NCBI GenBank assembly: GCA_947476695.1
Contig: CANJRD010000006.1
Span: 62,001-126,000 of the forward strand
Direction: 5' to 3'
Length of the DNA stretch: 64,000 nucleotides
Source: Rhodospirillaceae bacterium
GTDB taxonomy: Bacteria; Pseudomonadota; Alphaproteobacteria; Rhodospirillales; Rhodospirillaceae
This document shows positions 60,601 to 64,000 of the stretch, one piece after another. Numbering within the stretch: position 1 is the first letter of the stretch; every line of letters begins with the position of its first letter. Under the pieces are notes generated by a model. It saw only the letters and a list, made by a program, of their open reading frames with translations, had not been told where the DNA came from and ran no database searches. Both the position numbers and the translations under genes were made by a program.

Positions 60601-61863
60601 CTAAGCGTGCGCGGGCTCCGGCGTGCCGTCGGTGCTCGCGAACTTCGGATACGGGCCCATCATCAGCAGCATGAACGCCGAGGCGATATACAGCGCCGTC
60701 GCGAGATACAGCGTGGCTGTGTACGAGTGGAAGCGGTCGAACATAAAGCCGGCGACCAGCGGCCCCAAAGCGCCCGCGATATAGAACGAGAACAACTGGA
60801 AGCCGTAAATCTTGCCGTACTCGCGCATGCCGTAATAGCGGCTGGTGAGGAAGGCGAGCTGATGGATTTCCGCCGCACCCGCCAATCCGAACGTCAGCAC
60901 GGCAAGCGTGGCGATAAGCGTGCCCTGGCCGCCGAAGAGCAGCAGCAGGCAGCCGACCGCGGCGACCGAGTACATGAACGCGCCGACGTAGGGGCCGTGG
61001 AAGATGTCCACCAGGAACCCGTCGGACAGGCGGCCGACGATGATCGCCAGGCCGTAGATGCTGGCCAGCGAGGCTGCTTCCATCGGCGACATACCGCGGT
61101 CGATCAGCAGCGGCACCTGGTGCACGATGATGAACGACACGGCGCCCGAGACCATGAAGAAGCTGATGGTCTGGATCCAATAGGTCGGGCGACGGATCGC
61201 CTGGGCCAGCGTGAAGCCGGTGGCCGGCGCTTCGACGGCGGCGTCGGTTGCGACGGGCTGCACGGGGCCGCGGATGTCCTTGAACCACTTGAGCAAGATC
61301 GGCACGGGAATCAGCAGGATCACAGCCGTCAGCGCCATGTATCCAGCGCGCCATCCGTACAGGAGGATGACCTTCGTGCAGAGCAGCGGCACGAAAATCG
61401 CCGCGCTCGCCGAGCCCGCCAGGATCAAGCCCAGGGCCATGCCGCGGGCGCGATCGAAGGTCAAATTGATCTGGCGGGTCCAGGCGACGTTGCCCGTGCC
61501 GCCGCCGAGCAGCGTCATGACCACCCAGATCGTGTAATACATCATCAGGGCGCCGTTCATCTGCGACAGGGCCAGATAGCCCAGCGCGACGGCGACCATA
61601 GAGAAGATGGCGATGCGGCGCGCGCCAAAGCGCTGGATGGCGAAGCCAACACACGGGGCCGTGATCCCGTTGCCCAGCAGCATGATGCTCGAGGCGGCCG
61701 CGGCTTCGCCCCGCGTCCATCCGAAGGCCTCGGTGAGCGGAATCACGAATACGCCAAAGGCGAACGTCGCCAAGCCGGTCAGCCCGAAACATACGCCCGA
61801 AGTACAGGCGAGCAACGTGCGCCAGCCAGCTTTCAAATCACCAATGCGTTCGTTCAGCGCCAC
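60601..61863 (-). CDS. MFS transporter, monocarboxylate/OFA-like
   Basis: The 420-residue protein has twelve predicted helices. The N-terminal half includes FGVFVIPLTEAFGWTRGEAAAASSIMLLGNG and IQRFGARR, the MFS loop 2-3 motif. The central loop (LKWFKDIRGPVQPVATD) separates the halves. The best resemblance is to the monocarboxylate/oxalate-formate group. GTG 61863 is chosen because AGGGGGGA lies just upstream; a TTG at 61887 is an alternative. It is divergent from the TonB receptor gene and could import a small product of the system. Confidence 0.8.
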   Translation of the reverse strand: MALNERIGDLKAGWRTLLACTSGVCFGLTGLATFAFGVFVIPLTEAFGWTRGEAAAASSIMLLGNGITAPCVGFAIQRFGARRIAIFSMVAVALGYLALSQMNGALMMYYTIWVVMTLLGGGTGNVAWTRQINLTFDRARGMALGLILAGSASAAIFVPLLCTKVILLYGWRAGYMALTAVILLIPVPILLKWFKDIRGPVQPVATDAAVEAPATGFTLAQAIRRPTYWIQTISFFMVSGAVSFIIVHQVPLLIDRGMSPMEAASLASIYGLAIIVGRLSDGFLVDIFHGPYVGAFMYSVAAVGCLLLLFGGQGTLIATLAVLTFGLAGAAEIHQLAFLTSRYYGMREYGKIYGFQLFSFYIAGALGPLVAGFMFDRFHSYTATLYLATALYIASAFMLLMMGPYPKFASTDGTPEPAHA

Positions 61864-62060
61864 GATATCCCCCCTGGTATCCCCCAATCTGCGCGACGTA
61901 ACAAATAGTTATGTCGGCAGAACGGCAACACTACTTCGCCCTCGAACAGCCGCATACAGACAAATGCTTGCAACGATACGAGGCTTCGTCCCAATATTAA
62001 CCAGTGGATGAGTATCGAGGGAACTCATCACTGAGATATTTCTCTAACCGGGGGACTAAG

Positions 62061-64000
62061 ATGCGCACTTCATCGCGCCGCTTGGCTTGGGCATTCAGCA
62101 CCAGCGCCATTGCACTCATTTCCGCTTCGGCGGTCTTTGCCCAGGGCGGGCTCGAAGAAATCACCGTCACGGCACGTCGTACCGAAGAAAACCTGATGGC
62201 GATTCCGATGGCCATCTCGGCGGTTTCGGCCGACGCGATCCAATCGGCCGGCATCAAGGACATGCGCACGCTGGCGGCCTACACGCCGGGTCTGCACATC
62301 GACCAAGGCCTGACCAACAACCTCACCCGCACGCTGACGTTCCGCGGTCTCTCGACGTCGTCGGGTCAGGTTTTCGTCGACGGCATCTCGCTCGCCGGTA
62401 ACGGCACGCCGTATCTCGGCGCGCTGGATCACGTCGAAGTGCTGGTCGGCCCGCAGAGCGTGTACTTCGGCCGCGCCACCTTCCAGGGCGCGCTGAACTT
62501 CGTCACCAAGAAGCCGGCGGATCATTTCGCCGGCCGTGCGTACGGCGAATTCGGTTCTTACGGCACGCATGAAGTCGCGTTGACGTTGGAAGGCCCGATC
62601 GTCGAAGACAAACTCGGCGTCCGTATCACCGGTCGCGGTTTCGGCACCGACGGTCAGTGGCGCAACTCGTCGCAGCCGGATCAGACGATGGGCTCGCGCT
62701 CGTCGCGCTCGTTCATCGGCACGGCCTACTTCACGCCGACCGACGAAATCACCGCCAAGGTCTTCGTCGACCACGAATGGGACGATAGCGGCCCGCCGGC
62801 GGCCATCGCGCTGAAGGGCAACAGCCTGCCGCAGTTTGGCGGTTCGGGCACCCAGGTCCCCGGCGTCACCGGCGGCAGCCAGGAACTGTTCTGCAACACG
62901 CAGGGCACCTTCGGCACCTATTATTGCGGCGCGTTGCCGAACGCGAGCCAGATCGATCACAAGATCATCTCCGGCAACTACGACATCACGCCGTATCTGC
63001 AGGGTATCTTCTTCGACAACCGCATCGGCGTGCCGATGCTGTTCGATCCGCGCTTCCTGCAGCACAACGGCGGCAAGGCCGTCACGGACATGGTGCACCT
63101 GAGCGTGGAATACGCCGCGACGTCCGGCTGGACCTTCCAGTCGCTCAGCGGTTGGCACCACACGCTCGGCCAGTCGATCAACGCGCCGAACTACCGCGAT
63201 ACGCGCGACGTGCCGAACCCGCAGTTCAACACGCCGATCGCGGCGGGTCAGCCGTGCTGCCGTCTGAACTACATCAGCTTCCATCTGATGCAGCAGAGCA
63301 TCAACAACGACTATAACCAGGAGTTCCGTGTCTCCACGCCGCAGACGTGGCGCCTGCGTGGAACGGCCGGCGCGAGCTACCTGTACACGACGTCACCGGG
63401 CAACACGAACTTCGGTCAGTCGAAGACGGTGCCGCAGTACCAGGGTTCGCTCACCGCGCAGCGCACCAAGACGCCGGCGATCTACGGCGGTCTGTACTAC
63501 GATCTGATGGATACCCTCACGCTGACCGCCGAAGCCCGCTATCAGTGGGATACGGTGATCGCGACGACGTGGTACCCGACGGTCGCAGCCCCGCGTTCGG
63601 ATAAGTACGGCAGCTTCTCGCCGCGCGTTTCGCTCGATTACAAGTACGCGTCGGACTCGCTGCTCTATGGCTTGTTCTCGCGCGGCTATCGTCGTGGCGG
63701 CTTCAACTCGATCCTGGTCGGCCAGCCGGCTTCCGTGCTCGCGCAGCTCGCGCCGATCGGCGCCGCTGAAACCTTCGGCCAAGAAAAGCTCGATAACTTC
63801 GAGGCCGGCTGGAAGTCGACGTGGCTCGGCGGTCTCGCCCGTACCCGTTTGACGGGCTACTACCAGCTTTGGCGTAACGGCCAGGTGCCCAGCATCATCT
63901 CGTTCGTTCAGCCGAATGGCGGTGTCGTGAACACTTCGGTCACCACCAACGGCGGTGCGGTCGATCTGTACGGGACCGAATTCGAAGCCGATTGGGCTCC
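62061..64000 (+). CDS. TonB-dependent outer membrane receptor (partial, 3' end outside)
   Basis: The first 646 codons are present and in frame to the window edge. A signal peptide (ending AVFAQ) leads to the TonB-box-like EEITVTARRTEENL. The plug domain has TPGLHIDQGLTNN, LTFRGLSTSSGQVFVDG and VEVLVGPQSVYFGRATFQGALNFVTKKP, and barrel strands follow from about residue 160. Cysteine pairs occur in two extracellular-loop-like segments (FCNTQGTFGTYYCG, QPCCRL). Receptors of this kind import substrates too large or rare for porins. The gene is divergent from the MFS gene and is a candidate entry port for the accessory system. Confidence 0.9.
   Translation, partial: MRTSSRRLAWAFSTSAIALISASAVFAQGGLEEITVTARRTEENLMAIPMAISAVSADAIQSAGIKDMRTLAAYTPGLHIDQGLTNNLTRTLTFRGLSTSSGQVFVDGISLAGNGTPYLGALDHVEVLVGPQSVYFGRATFQGALNFVTKKPADHFAGRAYGEFGSYGTHEVALTLEGPIVEDKLGVRITGRGFGTDGQWRNSSQPDQTMGSRSSRSFIGTAYFTPTDEITAKVFVDHEWDDSGPPAAIALKGNSLPQFGGSGTQVPGVTGGSQELFCNTQGTFGTYYCGALPNASQIDHKIISGNYDITPYLQGIFFDNRIGVPMLFDPRFLQHNGGKAVTDMVHLSVEYAATSGWTFQSLSGWHHTLGQSINAPNYRDTRDVPNPQFNTPIAAGQPCCRLNYISFHLMQQSINNDYNQEFRVSTPQTWRLRGTAGASYLYTTSPGNTNFGQSKTVPQYQGSLTAQRTKTPAIYGGLYYDLMDTLTLTAEARYQWDTVIATTWYPTVAAPRSDKYGSFSPRVSLDYKYASDSLLYGLFSRGYRRGGFNSILVGQPASVLAQLAPIGAAETFGQEKLDNFEAGWKSTWLGGLARTRLTGYYQLWRNGQVPSIISFVQPNGGVVNTSVTTNGGAVDLYGTEFEADWA

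Overview
The window is 64 kb of GC-rich DNA from an alphaproteobacterium. The lineage call rests on a MipZ-type division ATPase (25944-26741), an imuA-imuB-dnaE2 mutasome cassette with a GAAC-N7-GAAC SOS box, and a leucine-rich leader in front of leuA. Finer taxonomic placement is not possible from the sequence alone. No tRNA, rRNA, CRISPR array, prophage or integrase was seen.

The left part (1-27 kb) is mostly core genome. It holds gltB(partial)-gltD, a glutathione peroxidase-like protein followed by a DsbD/ScsB thiol exporter, and a three-gene GT39-GT2-YdjC operon that resembles the FlmK/FlmF2/NaxD aminosugar lipid A pathway. Next come an ABC-F ATPase, a YaiI-family protein, a DEAD-box RNA helicase, the SOS mutasome, a dual-specificity phosphatase with an ArsC-like reductase, leuA with an attenuator-type leader, and mipZ. 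A family of palindromic repeats is scattered through this part. One copy brackets a small GIY-YIG nuclease gene so closely that gene plus arms look like a mobile unit, and two other copies look like MITE derivatives of it.

The right part (26.8-64 kb) is a large accessory region devoted almost entirely to exported proteins. Its core is a gene module present three times: A (29018-35045, minus), B (35173-40598, minus, with its CHRD gene divergent at 40763-41218) and C (54342-60591, plus). Each module encodes an exported six-cysteine protein that I do not recognise (protein X), a DUF1587/1595/1592/1588/1585 lipoprotein with a CxxCH motif, a DUF1552 protein with a twin-arginine N-terminus, a three-copy secreted-repeat protein (PF03640/COG4315 type) and a CHRD-domain protein. 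The DUF1592 and DUF1552 genes overlap by exactly 4 nt in all three copies.

Around and between the modules are eleven cupin genes in three paralogous sets, an IclR regulator, a Sel1-repeat protein, a CxxCH protein, a DUF6152 protein, a DUF6351-like alpha/beta hydrolase, an MFS transporter and a TonB-dependent receptor that runs off the window. This looks like an undescribed cell-envelope system, perhaps for oxidative attack on and uptake of an unknown large or hydrophobic substrate. Its substrate and chemistry cannot be read from the sequence. A lower-GC patch at about 45.1-46.5 kb holds a decayed SDR gene and a frameshifted HNH-like gene, probably remnants of transfer.
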